Shown here: positions 52,497 through 62,124 of the stretch, piece by piece | How the letters are laid out: every line of letters starts with the position of its first letter | Position numbering within the stretch: the stretch's first letter is position 1 | Notes under the pieces: generated by a model | Seen by the model: only the letters and a program-made list of their open reading frames with translations | Database searches by the model: none | What the model was told of the DNA's origin: nothing | Assembly: GCA_946413585.1 (NCBI GenBank) | Contig: CAMKLG010000001.1 | Coordinates: 1-64,000, forward strand | DNA from: an uncultured Bacteroidales bacterium | GTDB lineage: Bacteria > Bacteroidota > Bacteroidia > Bacteroidales > WCHB1-69 | DNA length: 64,000 bases | Direction of reading: 5' to 3' | Position numbers and translations under genes: made by a program

Positions 52497-53760
52497 AATC
52501 CATAACTACCTCCATTCGCTTCAGACACCCAATGCCTTTTTCAACATCAGCTACGTATTGATGATGCTGATGATGGTGTTATTACCATTCACCACCTTTT
52601 TCATGTGGCCCATTGGCATTTTGCTGATAATTCTTTGGATTTCTGAAGGGAATTGGCGCGAAAAATGGGATAATTTCAAGACAAACGACGGTATTCCTTA
52701 CGGATTTTTACTTCTCGGCATTTGCCTGATTCCGCCGTTGGGTCTCCTCACCTCTACCAACATGGCCGCCGCCTGGAGTACTGTAGAGTGCTACCTTTGG
52801 TTCTTTATCGCCCCGATAATCTTCCTCACCGCCTCCCCGAAAATCTGGAGAAAAGAGCATTTCGACACGCTTTTCACCCTCTTTTCCGCCAGCGTAATCG
52901 TATATATGATTACTTTATTCATTCACGGCATTTACAAAACCGCGACAACGGGCGACATCAATTATATGCACTACTACTATTTCTGCTACAACAGCCATCA
53001 CGCCTACACTGCGCTCTACTTCACTTTCGTCTATCTATTGATATTCAACCATCTTCTTGACAACCAGCATAATATGAAGAAGAAGCACGTTATCTGGCTT
53101 TACGTAGTAGAATTATTTTTGATTGTCGGTGTATTTTGTCTCTATTCCCGTGCAGGTATTCTCGCTTTCCTTGTTATGCAACTGATATGGGGTCTTTACG
53201 CCATCAACTTGAAGCGCCCGATATGGAAATACATTCTAGCGATAACGGTGGTCGTTTTCGGGATTATTGCAGCCTTAGTGGTCATTTTCCCGACTAACCG
53301 CTTTACGCAAGAGGCCATCACGATACGGCATAAGGAGGACAGCGACAAGCCTTTGGATCCGCGACTGATTATCTGGCAGGCATCTTGGGATGCATCCGTT
53401 AAGAATCTGCCGTGGGGGGTGGGCACTGGTGACGGTAGCGAAACCGTGATGGAGCAATATCACGAGAATGGCTATTGGATGGAACGTACAAAGCCGCTTA
53501 ACGCCCATAATCAGTTCCTTTCCGCACTGCTCACCAATGGTATTCCGGGAATCATCCTCATTTTGTTCTATTTTAGCGCACCCCTGGCTTTAGCCATCAA
53601 ACATCGCGACATTATGCTTCTGAGCATATTTGTGTTGATGTTACTCAACTGTTTGGTAGAGTGTATGTTTGAACGTCGCGCCGGGGTTGATTTTTTCGCC
53701 ATAATGATACCCCTTCTCATACTTAAAGTTCACGTCTCCGATAAATCCTTGACAAAATGA
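52489..53760 (+). CDS. O-antigen ligase/polymerase-like membrane protein
   Basis: 423 residues with about 10-12 transmembrane helices. The periplasmic loop and ligase motif of the Wzy_C/WaaL superfamily are visible: [27 protein letters not shown], and [20 protein letters not shown]. Such proteins transfer or polymerise undecaprenyl-linked glycans on the periplasmic face; whether this one is a ligase or polymerase cannot be told. The start overlaps the trmD end and its stop overlaps the next ATG (ATGA). Confidence 0.87.
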   Translation: MNKIHNYLHSLQTPNAFFNISYVLMMLMMVLLPFTTFFMWPIGILLIILWISEGNWREKWDNFKTNDGIPYGFLLLGICLIPPLGLLTSTNMAAAWSTVECYLWFFIAPIIFLTASPKIWRKEHFDTLFTLFSASVIVYMITLFIHGIYKTATTGDINYMHYYYFCYNSHHAYTALYFTFVYLLIFNHLLDNQHNMKKKHVIWLYVVELFLIVGVFCLYSRAGILAFLVMQLIWGLYAINLKRPIWKYILAITVVVFGIIAALVVIFPTNRFTQEAITIRHKEDSDKPLDPRLIIWQASWDASVKNLPWGVGTGDGSETVMEQYHENGYWMERTKPLNAHNQFLSALLTNGIPGIILILFYFSAPLALAIKHRDIMLLSIFVLMLLNCLVECMFERRAGVDFFAIMIPLLILKVHVSDKSLTK

Positions 53761-54695
53761 AAATATTAAATGCTATTGCTTTTATTGCATTATCAATAAG
53801 CACATTAACCCTCTTCGCGCAAGAGAAAGAAACCTACCTTTTTGCCACAAAAGACACATCCAAACTCTACATGGATGTATATGTGCCGCAAGTTCAGAAT
53901 GAGCAACAGGCTTGCCTCTTTTTCGCATTCGGCGGAGGTTTCATCAGTGGCAAGCGCGACGACAAGCAAATTGAACAAATCAAAAAGCATTTTACGGACA
54001 AAGGATATGTGGTCATCGCCATTGACTACCGACTGGGAATGCGCGGGAAAACAAAAAGCTCGGTATTGGCCAGTGTAAAGCTATTTCAAGAGGCCATTGA
54101 CATGGCCGCAGAAGACATGATTTCAGCAATGGATTTCACCATAAAAAACCTCCTAAAGACGAAAAAATACACCCTCAATCCAAATCACTTCATCCTGATG
54201 GGCAGCAGCGCAGGTGCCATTACCGTGCTGCAAACAGACTATGCATTGTGCAACGGCTATCTCAACAGCAACATCCTGCCCGACACGTTCCGCCTGTCTG
54301 GCGTGATTTCTTACGCCGGGGCTATCTTCTCCACACACGGAAATCCCAAATACAAGCTGCACGAGCCCGCACCCACTCTTCTCTGCCATGGAACAGCAGA
54401 TAAATTAGTGATTTACAACAACACCAGCGTTTTCGGATACGGGCTTTACGGTTCTCATTGTATCGCGAAACAATTCAAGAAAAACGGATATGGTTACCAT
54501 ATCCGTCGTTATCCTGGTCTCGGCCATCAAGTAGCCGCTATCTATAATGAAGAGTTTCCTGTCATTGACCAATTTCTCACAGAAACGGTCTTCGCACATC
54601 CGCACATACAAATCGACGAAACATACTACAATCCCGACATCGAGCCCAAATGGATGAATCTGCGCGTTAGCGATTTGAACAAGTTTGATAAGTGA
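53757..54695 (+). CDS. Secreted alpha/beta-hydrolase (esterase/lipase-like)
   Basis: 312 residues. Signal peptide (LNAIAFIALSISTLTLFAQ). Alpha/beta-hydrolase of the BD-FAE/carboxylesterase type: oxyanion FAFGGGFISGK, nucleophile GSSAGAIT, acid in LLCHGTADKLV, and His in YPGLGHQ. Likely removes acyl groups from a small or glycan-linked ester in the periplasm. The start ATG overlaps the TGA of the previous gene, so it is co-translated with the ligase-like protein. The substrate is unknown. Confidence 0.86.
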   Translation: MKILNAIAFIALSISTLTLFAQEKETYLFATKDTSKLYMDVYVPQVQNEQQACLFFAFGGGFISGKRDDKQIEQIKKHFTDKGYVVIAIDYRLGMRGKTKSSVLASVKLFQEAIDMAAEDMISAMDFTIKNLLKTKKYTLNPNHFILMGSSAGAITVLQTDYALCNGYLNSNILPDTFRLSGVISYAGAIFSTHGNPKYKLHEPAPTLLCHGTADKLVIYNNTSVFGYGLYGSHCIAKQFKKNGYGYHIRRYPGLGHQVAAIYNEEFPVIDQFLTETVFAHPHIQIDETYYNPDIEPKWMNLRVSDLNKFDK

Positions 54696-54729
54696 TGTTA
54701 GCCCTAAACCCTAAACTCTAAACCTCATC
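54696..54729. repeat. AACCCTA-like spacer
   Basis: A short stretch CCCTAAACCCTAAACTC separates the convergent esterase and CUB-protein genes; it belongs to the simple-repeat spacer family. No terminator hairpin is seen. Confidence 0.55.
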
Positions 54730-57606
54730 CTACCTCACCAGCGTCACCGTTCCCATGTACTCCTTATCCTCCGCATTGAGGTCTTTCAGGCGGATCATGT
54801 AGATGTACACGCCTTCGGGACACATTTGTCCGTACTTATTACGGCCATCCCAATAGTCGAACGGGCTGCGAGTGCTAAATACGAGCATACCTGTACGGTC
54901 GAAAATCTCCATCAAGTAGCTATCCGGATCCACACCTTCGCCTTTCGGTGCGAAAGTCTCGTTGATGCCGTCACCATCAGGAGTAAACGAATTGGGGACG
55001 TAGAAGAAATAGGGCACCGACACCGACACGCGCGTCTTCGCAGAATCAATACAGCCAAGCGAATCCTCTGCCGTCAGCGTAATGGTATAATAACCTGAGC
55101 GAGTAAAATCGTGGGTAGGATCCTCCACGTCATGCACAATGTTGGTATTGGAGAAAGGATCGCCAAAATTCCACGTCAAGAAGTAATCCTCTGTTGAAAG
55201 GTTGTTACACGTCACTGTTCCGATGCCATTCTCCACGAAAATTTCGGTAGGAGTAGCGATGAAGGAAGGCCGCGGCAAAGGAATCACAACCACCGTAAAC
55301 GTGTCCGTAACAATACAGTTACCCGTCATGGTAGCCGACACCACATACTCTGTGGTTATTTGCGGAGAAACCGTGATGGTGGCTGTACTTTGACCGCTGC
55401 TCCAATGGAACTCGTCGGATGTGGGATGTGTTGCCACCAAGGTGGAAGATTCTCCTAAACAGATCGTATCGTCACCCGTAATATTGGGGAGTTCCAATTC
55501 CGTCACCAACACTTTGACAGAGTCATTGCGCGTGCAACCGTTGTCGAAGGTCAGCGTCACAAAATAGGTAGAGGTCTGCGACGGCGTGACGATGCAAGTA
55601 GCGCTCGTTTCGCCATTGCTCCATTCGTAAGTGTCGGGATGGATATTAGGAAATTCATCACCTGCTGTTACCGTCAAACGTACTGGATCGTTTGGACAAA
55701 CAAAGCCACTTCCTGAGCTTGAAGTCGTGGTAATCGAGGGAATATTTACCTTAATCAAAGTCGTATCGCGAAGAACGAAGACATCACCTGCAGCATTCGT
55801 AAACGTATATTCAGAAATGTATTTTGTGGTTTCTTGCGGACTCACCGTGATTTTTCTCGCAGATGTGTATGGTCCAGTACTCAAAATGTTAGCGGGAGAA
55901 ACAGAGCCCTCATACCATGTCATGGTGCTGTTTTCATCCAGAGGCGTGATGGGTGTGAAGCGCCAACCCTCATTGTCGGCCGTCCAGCTTCCCATTCCTC
56001 TTCCAGGAGCACACAAAATCTGCGAAGAAGTGTTGTTCTGCAGACCCACAAGACCTTCACCATCATCATTTGTCGTAGCGCAACAATCTCTGTGCTTGAT
56101 ATAGACATCAATAATGTTTGTTCCTTCATAGATCACCATTTGGTAAGTGTTATAGTTATTATGGCTACTATGATGATTATACAGACCAACGTTCAGGTAG
56201 TTGAACACGAACGCACGGCAGGGAGGGTCGCCCAACACACCCACGCGGACCGCGCCCATACCAAGACCGTCATTCTTATCCACAAAATAGCGGCAGTCGA
56301 TATCTTCATTCACCCCATAAATACAATTCTTGTAATTATATGGAATACTACTATACGGAGGTGATACTGGGGGGGCTGAATAGGAGTAGGAGCAATAACC
56401 CGACTGGGGACTCATAGAAATCAGCCCATTGGTACCGGGATAGACTGTTTGGTAAGTTTTTCCGAAAAAGGAGAATTTGAAAGGCAATTGAACGCCGGAC
56501 TGCCAGCTATCGTCTGAATTTGCACCGATATTGGTACCTTCGTTAAATTCGAAAATACGGGAATCAAATGGAATTTGTTTGATCGTATAGTCATTGGAAT
56601 AGGGGCCTGTGGCCACCACTTCTGCATCCAACAGCACAATTGGTTTGGAGCAGTCGAAATCAATGACATTGGGATTGCTCACATCTGAATATGCCCCCAA
56701 CGGAATGTTGTCAATGCTTGGGCAAGCACTTCCATCAGGACTTTCGAAAAGTTCTGGAACACAGGAAATTTCAGCTGCCCATCCAGCCTTACCCACATCA
56801 CCGGAAGCTCCAACATAAACAAAGGTCAAAGCACTTTGACTTGAGAAGAGCACTGGCGGTTTATTTCCCGTAGTGGCATCCAACGTGGAGGTGCAGAACT
56901 GACCAATCAAACGTTTGTTCGGATCAGCATTCAATCCATCATACACTTTCAAAATACCATTCACTGCAAATTGGGTGAACACGCATTTGAGGTGTGTACC
57001 GACAGGAGAAGAAAACTCAGCGAATGCATTCTCGTTGTTGGAGGCAATATTGCCGGTAGGGCCACCTGAATCGTAAAACTTTGCGTTACAAGTGACATTA
57101 AAATAGTCCGTACCCATTATGAGGGCCGACTGTGTGGTATCATAGCCATAGACTTTGGCGACCCATCCATCTTGCAAACCAGGGACATCCTGATTGTCGG
57201 AATGAAACACAAAGGTCATGTTTTTGCCCGTGGCATAGACTTCGCCAGGCGAGTTCACCAAATTATAAGCCCCGATAAGAGGAGAATTACAGTTGGGACC
57301 ATCAAAAATCCACAATGTATCGCCAATACTCATGGCAAATTCTTCAAAAAGTGCATACATCACACAGGTCGAAATCGTCACGCGCAACGTTATCGTATCC
57401 CGAGAATTCTGCGGGAAATAACCATTTGGATCTTGGTTTGGTCCCATGTGGCTAGGTGCTCCACCCGGATCATAAAAATTACGAGGTTGGTCCTCGATAT
57501 CATTCACAAGAGGTACGGTACCCATGATAATATCCTGTCCCACAATGATTTGAAAAGAAGCCAGCATAAACAACAACATGCTGAACCTAATGATATATTT
57601 TCCCAT
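54730..57606 (-). CDS. T9SS type B secreted protein with CUB-like and PKD domains
   Basis: 958 residues. Signal peptide (FSMLLFMLASFQIIVGQ). Two CUB-like domains in the first about 290 residues (DTLWIFDGPNCNSPLIGAY, MTFVFHSDNQ; LKVYDGLNADP, ALTFVYVGASG). Residues about 330-560 are a beta domain with a Tyr/Pro-rich SYSAPPVSPPYSSIPYNYKN loop; three Ig-like repeats (about 570-785) have Cys pairs, followed by a PKD domain (about 790-865, LTWNFGDPFSNTN). The C-terminal CHU_C/T9SS type B domain is FYVPNSFTPDGDGINETF, LMEIFDRTGMLVFSTR, ending GTVTLVR. Predicted surface or secreted protein; binding partner unknown. Confidence 0.9.
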   Translation of the reverse strand: MGKYIIRFSMLLFMLASFQIIVGQDIIMGTVPLVNDIEDQPRNFYDPGGAPSHMGPNQDPNGYFPQNSRDTITLRVTISTCVMYALFEEFAMSIGDTLWIFDGPNCNSPLIGAYNLVNSPGEVYATGKNMTFVFHSDNQDVPGLQDGWVAKVYGYDTTQSALIMGTDYFNVTCNAKFYDSGGPTGNIASNNENAFAEFSSPVGTHLKCVFTQFAVNGILKVYDGLNADPNKRLIGQFCTSTLDATTGNKPPVLFSSQSALTFVYVGASGDVGKAGWAAEISCVPELFESPDGSACPSIDNIPLGAYSDVSNPNVIDFDCSKPIVLLDAEVVATGPYSNDYTIKQIPFDSRIFEFNEGTNIGANSDDSWQSGVQLPFKFSFFGKTYQTVYPGTNGLISMSPQSGYCSYSYSAPPVSPPYSSIPYNYKNCIYGVNEDIDCRYFVDKNDGLGMGAVRVGVLGDPPCRAFVFNYLNVGLYNHHSSHNNYNTYQMVIYEGTNIIDVYIKHRDCCATTNDDGEGLVGLQNNTSSQILCAPGRGMGSWTADNEGWRFTPITPLDENSTMTWYEGSVSPANILSTGPYTSARKITVSPQETTKYISEYTFTNAAGDVFVLRDTTLIKVNIPSITTTSSSGSGFVCPNDPVRLTVTAGDEFPNIHPDTYEWSNGETSATCIVTPSQTSTYFVTLTFDNGCTRNDSVKVLVTELELPNITGDDTICLGESSTLVATHPTSDEFHWSSGQSTATITVSPQITTEYVVSATMTGNCIVTDTFTVVVIPLPRPSFIATPTEIFVENGIGTVTCNNLSTEDYFLTWNFGDPFSNTNIVHDVEDPTHDFTRSGYYTITLTAEDSLGCIDSAKTRVSVSVPYFFYVPNSFTPDGDGINETFAPKGEGVDPDSYLMEIFDRTGMLVFSTRSPFDYWDGRNKYGQMCPEGVYIYMIRLKDLNAEDKEYMGTVTLVR

Positions 57607-57691
57607 TTTGCTATAAATTTTCTTTCCTAACGAAAAACGTCTTCCAATGTTGCAAAAAAAATTTCACCTATTTCACACCGAAGACAAAGCG

Positions 57692-57699
57692 CAAAAATA
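57692..57699 (-). promoter_or_regulatory. -7 promoter box of the CUB-protein gene
   Basis: Minus-strand TATTTTTG, 86 nt upstream of the ATG, divergent from the tRNA promoter. No -33 at the usual distance. Confidence 0.45.
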
Positions 57700-57738
57700 C
57701 AAAAAAAATCAATGTGTGTTTTTATTTCAAAAAAAGTG

Positions 57739-57746
57739 TATTTTTG
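57739..57746 (+). promoter_or_regulatory. -7 promoter box of tRNA-Pro
   Basis: TATTTTTG within AAAAAAAGTGTATTTTTGC, 16 nt before the mature tRNA 5' end. Confidence 0.55.
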
Positions 57747-57762
57747 CAGCCGAAAAAAAGGA

Positions 57763-57835
57763 CGGGGTGTGGCGCAGTTGGTAGCGCGCTACGTTCGGGA
57801 CGTAGAGGCCGGAAGTTCGAGTCTTCTCACCCCGA
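57763..57835 (+). tRNA. tRNA-Pro (anticodon CGG)
   Basis: Folds as a full cloverleaf: acceptor CGGGGTG (57763-57769) / CACCCCG (57828-57834), anticodon stem CTACG / CGTAG around the 7-nt loop TTCGGGA with anticodon CGG at 57796-57798, followed by G37; T-arm GGAAG TTCGAGT CTTCT (TTCGA loop). Reads CCG Pro codons. CCA is not encoded (discriminator A is followed by CTG). Confidence 0.95.
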
Positions 57836-57841
57836 CTGAAC

Positions 57842-57879
57842 AAAAAAAACACACGGCAGCTGCCGTGTGTTTTTTTTTC
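57842..57879 (+). terminator. Terminator of tRNA-Pro
   Basis: Perfect palindrome ACACACGGCAG / CTGCCGTGTGT (57850-57869) extended by A and T tracts on each side; a strong intrinsic terminator. Confidence 0.85.
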
Positions 57880-57888
57880 TAAAAAGTG

Positions 57889-57896
57889 TATTTTTG
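57889..57896 (+). promoter_or_regulatory. -7 promoter box of the MORN lipoprotein operon
   Basis: TATTTTTG, 18 nt before the ATG at 57915 and directly after the tRNA terminator. Confidence 0.5.
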
Positions 57897-57914
57897 CGGG
57901 CTAATTTGAAAATT

Positions 57915-58586
57915 ATGACAAAAGCGACATATCTTATTATTATTACAGGTGCGCTCCTACTTCTGGCCGCCGCCTGCACCCATGTGGAGACCACCTATTA
58001 TCCGAACGGGGCCACCCAATCCATCATCCATTACAAAGGGAAAAAGGAACACGGACGTACCACCTATTTTTTCAGCAGTCCCAACACCGTGGAAATCGAA
58101 GTGGACATGAAAAACGGCAAACGTAACGGCGAATTCCGCAGATATTTCAAAAACGGCTATCTGGATACCTATTGCGTTTATGAAAATGATTCCATCGAAG
58201 GTTTGGAGGTGATGTATCTGCCAAATGGATGTAAAAGTCAGGAATTCACTTATGTACATGGACGCAGAAACGGACCCCACAAAGCCTATCACGTCGATGG
58301 CAGCCTTAAGGTCGAAGGCGGTTTCAAAAACGACCTGTTCGACGGCCCATGGACCTACTACGACGAACGCGGAGTGATTGTGGGAGAAGGTCAGTTCCAA
58401 AATGGGGTCGGAGAAGTCACCTTCTATGACAAAAACGGCCTTCCAGAACACACAACCCATTATAAAAACAACAAAAAAGAGGGTGCGGAGGTTTACTATA
58501 CACCTTCCGGGGAGATTTTCCGCGAAATCACCTTCAAAGAAGACCGCATCATTGCCCAAAAAACCGATTCCTCGCTGATCCGATAA
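57915..58586 (+). CDS. MORN-repeat-variant lipoprotein
   Basis: 223 residues from ATG at 57915 (the longer frame starts upstream of the promoter). Lipobox LLLAAAC. Then about seven MORN-type repeats of about 22 residues with the pattern GxxxGxxxxYxxNGxL (KNGKRNGEFRRYFKNGYL, GRRNGPHKAYHVDGSL, NDLFDGPWTYYDERG, NNKKEGAEVYYTPSGE). The family is common in Bacteroidetes; some members are labelled toxin-antitoxin YwqK-like, but no function is proven. It precedes the OstA-like gene by 3 nt, suggesting an envelope role. Confidence 0.86.
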   Translation: MTKATYLIIITGALLLLAAACTHVETTYYPNGATQSIIHYKGKKEHGRTTYFFSSPNTVEIEVDMKNGKRNGEFRRYFKNGYLDTYCVYENDSIEGLEVMYLPNGCKSQEFTYVHGRRNGPHKAYHVDGSLKVEGGFKNDLFDGPWTYYDERGVIVGEGQFQNGVGEVTFYDKNGLPEHTTHYKNNKKEGAEVYYTPSGEIFREITFKEDRIIAQKTDSSLIR

Positions 58587-58589
58587 TCA

Positions 58590-60122
58590 ATGAAACGACT
58601 CTTACACAATATCCTCTTTATCTGCTTGTGCATCAATATACTAAATGCACAAAACGACCGAAAGATTCTCTATCGGGCGGATATGGGATATTATGACGAA
58701 GAGGTGCTCAATGGGGCGCAACGACTCGTTGGACACGTCAAGTTCAAACAAGACAACGTAGTGGGTTACTGCGATAGCGCATATCTTTATGAATCAGAGA
58801 ACTACATCCAGGCTTTCGGTTCCCCCGTGCGCATCGTCGTCAGCGATTCGGTGAATCTCTACGGCAAACGCGCCAACTATGACGGAAATATCCGGCAGGC
58901 CGCTATCTCGGGCGATGTCCGACTGGACAATGGGAAATCTTACCTGCTGACAGACAGCTTATTCTATGATCTGAACATCGATTGTGGATATTACACCACC
59001 TTGAGCCACATTTACAGCGATGCTGACACGCTCAGCAGCATCATCGGGAAATACTATACCAACACCGACGATGCCTTCCTGTATGAAGAGGTGCAATTGC
59101 GCAGTCCCAGTTACAAAATGGACTGTGATTCATTACGTTACAATGCATCCTCCAAAATTGCTTACTTCATTTCCCGTACTCATCTCGTCAGTGACGAAAA
59201 TGCCATCTGGACAGACCACGGGCTCTACAATACGGAGGCGGATCTTTCCGTCCTATACGGCAACGTAGAACTTTTCGGTGACAACCAGTACTTGTCAGCC
59301 GACAGTCTCTATTACGACAAGCATTTCCGATTCGGCAGGGCATGGAACAACGCCTGCCTCATAGATTCCGCTAACAACCTCATTGTCAGAGGCAATTACC
59401 TGGAACATTATGAAAAAAACGGCACCTCTATGGCTACGGACAGCAACCTGCTCATGTACATTGACGACAACCACGACACCCTCTTTCTCCATTGTGATAC
59501 CTTGAAGGTGGATATTGACTCCGCTTCAAACCCTACCCTTTTCAGAGCCTACTTCCAAACCAAATTCCTTCACAAAGACATTCAAGGAGCTTGTGACTCA
59601 ATGGTTTACATTGTTGAAGATTCACTACTCACGCTCTACTACAACCCCGTTTTATGGTCAGACAATTACCAACTCACCGGCGATACCGTCCGATTCCAAG
59701 CCATCGACTCCATCCACTCCACCATAGAACTTTGCAAATCAGGTTTTATTGTGGGCGGTCTCTTTGAAGACACGGAGTTTAATCAGATTAAAGGTCTGAA
59801 AATCAAAGGATTTATGGAGAGGAAGAATCTGAATCGAGTCGATATTGTCGGCAATGCGGAATGTGTATATTATGTGCAAGAAGACAACGAAGAACTCATA
59901 GGAATCAACACCTCTATCACCAGCGAAATGCGCATCTATCTGGACAGCAATCACATACGGCAAATTCGATACTTCGATGCCCCCAACGGGCAAATCTACC
60001 CTGACGAAAAGCTCGAAGACAAAGACCGCAAACTCCAAGGCTTCCGCTGGATGGACCTCTTCCGGCCTCGCAAACCCGAAGATTTGTACGTGAGCCCCGT
60101 GCCGCGAGAACCTAAAGAGTAG
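58590..60122 (+). CDS. OstA/LptA-like envelope protein
   Basis: 510 residues. Signal peptide (LHNILFICLCINILNAQ). Repetitive beta-jellyroll of the OstA/LptA family: LVGHVKFKQDNVVGYCDSAYLYESENYIQAFG, and many repeats of the form SADSLYYD and the like (LTDSLFYDLNID, DCDSLRYNASS, HCDTLKVDID, DTVRFQAIDS). LptA-type folds bridge the periplasm for LPS transport, so this is probably an LPS-transport component of the Bacteroidetes OstA-like group. Lacks an LptD barrel. It is co-transcribed with the MORN lipoprotein. Confidence 0.86.
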   Translation: MKRLLHNILFICLCINILNAQNDRKILYRADMGYYDEEVLNGAQRLVGHVKFKQDNVVGYCDSAYLYESENYIQAFGSPVRIVVSDSVNLYGKRANYDGNIRQAAISGDVRLDNGKSYLLTDSLFYDLNIDCGYYTTLSHIYSDADTLSSIIGKYYTNTDDAFLYEEVQLRSPSYKMDCDSLRYNASSKIAYFISRTHLVSDENAIWTDHGLYNTEADLSVLYGNVELFGDNQYLSADSLYYDKHFRFGRAWNNACLIDSANNLIVRGNYLEHYEKNGTSMATDSNLLMYIDDNHDTLFLHCDTLKVDIDSASNPTLFRAYFQTKFLHKDIQGACDSMVYIVEDSLLTLYYNPVLWSDNYQLTGDTVRFQAIDSIHSTIELCKSGFIVGGLFEDTEFNQIKGLKIKGFMERKNLNRVDIVGNAECVYYVQEDNEELIGINTSITSEMRIYLDSNHIRQIRYFDAPNGQIYPDEKLEDKDRKLQGFRWMDLFRPRKPEDLYVSPVPREPKE

Positions 60123-60253
60123 GATGTTGAACTTTGACTTTGAACTCTATTCCCTACTCCCTATTCCCTAAACCTTAAACCCTAAACCTTAAACCCTAAA
60201 CCTTAAACCCTAAACCCTCAACCCTCAACCTTAAACCCTAACCCCTAACCCCC
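60123..60253. repeat. Telomere-like AACCCTAAACCTT repeat spacer before uvrC
   Basis: 131 nt composed of TTGAACTTTGACTTTGAAC, then CTATTCCCTACTCCCTATTCCC, then about a dozen AAACCTT/AAACCCT/CAACCCT units up to the uvrC ATG. No promoter motif or gene is visible within it. Confidence 0.75.
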
Positions 60254-62026
60254 ATGTCCGACCATATCCGTTTAATCCTCAAAACCCTGCCCGAGAAGCC
60301 CGGTGTGTATCGTTTCTACGACGACAAGGGCACGGTTATCTATGTGGGAAAGGCTAAGCGGTTGAAACGGCGGGTTTCCTCCTATTTCAACAAGGATCAC
60401 GATTCGGCGAAGGTGCGGATGCTGGTCACGAAAATTCGTGACATCCAGACAGTGGTGGTGGATACAGAATGGGACGCTTTATTGCTGGAAAACAGCATGA
60501 TTAAGGAGTTCAAGCCGAAGTACAACATCATGCTGAAGGACGACAAGACGTATCCTTGGATTGCGGTCACGAGGGAGCCGTTTGCGCGAATATTTCCAAC
60601 GCGCCGCCCCGACCCCGCCACGATGCATCTTTTTGGTCCATATTCTTCTGTGCGCCAGATGAATATACTTCTCGATCTCCTCAACGATATGTTTCCGTTG
60701 CGCACTTGCAAAATCCTGCGCAACAACGACCGCCCATGCATGCAATATCAAATCAAAAAGTGCGCCGCGCCTTGTTGTGGACTCATCACAGCGGAAAAAT
60801 ATCAGGAGAACATCGAAAAAGCCATTCAAATCATCAAAGGAAACCGCAAAGAGGTGATTCGGCAGCTGAAAGAGGAGATGATGCAGTACGCCGAAGAATG
60901 GAAGTTTGAACAGGCAGCGGAAGTCAAACAGAAAATCGACGCTTTAGAGAACTTCATCGGGAAATCGGTGGTGGTGAATCCCGCATTGACCAACATGGAT
61001 GTCTTCGGCATGGAAGAGGACGATAACTGCACGTATATCAGTTTCTTGCGTGTAATTGATGGGGCTGTAGTACAAGCGCACACCTTGGAAATCGACAATC
61101 GACTGGAAACCACAGCGGAAGATGCGCTTTGGACCGGTATCTTGGAAATCAAAGAGCGTTTGGGAGGGCTTTCTCCAACCCTTTTGGTGCCGTTTATGCC
61201 GAGTCTTGCGCCCGAAGACTGGGATTTGCAGGTACCGCAGCGCGGCGACAAACGCAAGTTGCTGGAGCTGGCCACCCACAACGCCCACTTCTACATGTTG
61301 GAGAAGAAAAAACGCCAGGACTTAGCAGATCCTGAGCGACGTAACATGCGCGTGCTGCAAGCCTTACAGGAAGCACTGGGAATGAAGACGTTACCGCGAC
61401 GCATCGAATGTTTCGACAACTCCAACACACAAGGTGAAGAACCCGTGGCTGCCATGAGCTGTTTCATCGACGGCAAACCCGCCAAAAGCGAGTATCGCCA
61501 CTTCAACATCAAAACCGTGGTCGGCGCCGACGACTTCGCCTCCATGGAGGAGGTCATCTACCGTCGCTACCACCGGTTACTCGAAGAGAACAAGCCGCTG
61601 CCCGACTTGGTGGTCATTGACGGCGGCAAAGGTCAACTGCACGCCGCCTGGAATGCCATCATCGCCCTCCACATCGAAGACCGACTGATGATGGTTGGCA
61701 TAGCAAAACGACTGGAGGACATCTTCAAGGTCGGCGACGACGTGCCCGTCTATATCGACAAACGCTCCGAAGCACAAAAGTTGCTGCAGCACGTGCGTGA
61801 CGAGGTGCACCGTTTCGGTATCACACACCACCGCAAGCGCCGCAGCAAAACCAGCATCGCCTCTATCTTAGACGACGCGCCAGGAATCGGCAAAGTACTA
61901 AAAACCAAACTGTTAAAAGAGTTCAAAAGCGTCTCCAAAATCGCCGCCGCCACCGAACCCGAACTCGCCGCCATCATCGGCCCTAAAAAAGCCGCCGACC
62001 TCAAGAAATACCTGGCTAAAACTTGA
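60254..62026 (+). CDS. uvrC: UvrABC system protein C (excinuclease subunit)
   Basis: 590 residues. Makes both incisions in nucleotide excision repair. GIY-YIG domain (LPEKPGVYRFYDDKGTVIYVGKAKRLKRRVSSYF) for the 3' cut; UVR motif (QLKEEMMQYAEEWKFEQAAE) near 205 for UvrB contact; RNase H-like domain with IECFDNSNTQGEEPVAAMSCF and VVIDGGKGQLHAA for the 5' cut; tandem helix-hairpin-helix at the C-terminus (LDDAPGIGKVLKTKLLKEF). Complete and of the usual length. Confidence 0.97.
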   Translation: MSDHIRLILKTLPEKPGVYRFYDDKGTVIYVGKAKRLKRRVSSYFNKDHDSAKVRMLVTKIRDIQTVVVDTEWDALLLENSMIKEFKPKYNIMLKDDKTYPWIAVTREPFARIFPTRRPDPATMHLFGPYSSVRQMNILLDLLNDMFPLRTCKILRNNDRPCMQYQIKKCAAPCCGLITAEKYQENIEKAIQIIKGNRKEVIRQLKEEMMQYAEEWKFEQAAEVKQKIDALENFIGKSVVVNPALTNMDVFGMEEDDNCTYISFLRVIDGAVVQAHTLEIDNRLETTAEDALWTGILEIKERLGGLSPTLLVPFMPSLAPEDWDLQVPQRGDKRKLLELATHNAHFYMLEKKKRQDLADPERRNMRVLQALQEALGMKTLPRRIECFDNSNTQGEEPVAAMSCFIDGKPAKSEYRHFNIKTVVGADDFASMEEVIYRRYHRLLEENKPLPDLVVIDGGKGQLHAAWNAIIALHIEDRLMMVGIAKRLEDIFKVGDDVPVYIDKRSEAQKLLQHVRDEVHRFGITHHRKRRSKTSIASILDDAPGIGKVLKTKLLKEFKSVSKIAAATEPELAAIIGPKKAADLKKYLAKT

Positions 62027-62124
62027 ACTTTGAAACTCTACTCCATACTCCCTATTCCCTACTCCCTAACCCCTCAACCTTAAACCCTCAACCTTAAACC
62101 CTCAACCCAAGCCCCATCCCCTTC
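62027..62124. repeat. Simple-repeat spacer before the carboxypeptidase gene
   Basis: CTTTGAAACTCTACTCC, CTCCCTATTCCCTACTCCC and CCTCAACCTTAAACC units, the same family as 60123-60253, here nearly free of other sequence. Confidence 0.7.

Larger units (their letters stand above)
57714..57897 (+). repeat. Direct repeats flanking the tRNA-Pro gene
   Basis: GTGTGTTTTT...AAAAAGTGTATTTTTGC occurs at 57714-57747 and again, nearly identical, at 57865-57897. Each copy carries a -7 box; the tRNA and its terminator lie between them. Confidence 0.55.

Noticed and set aside
60160..60250. AACCCTA repeats as eukaryotic telomere contamination or a linear chromosome end
   Set aside because: They are short, mixed with other words, and sit between normal bacterial genes on both sides.
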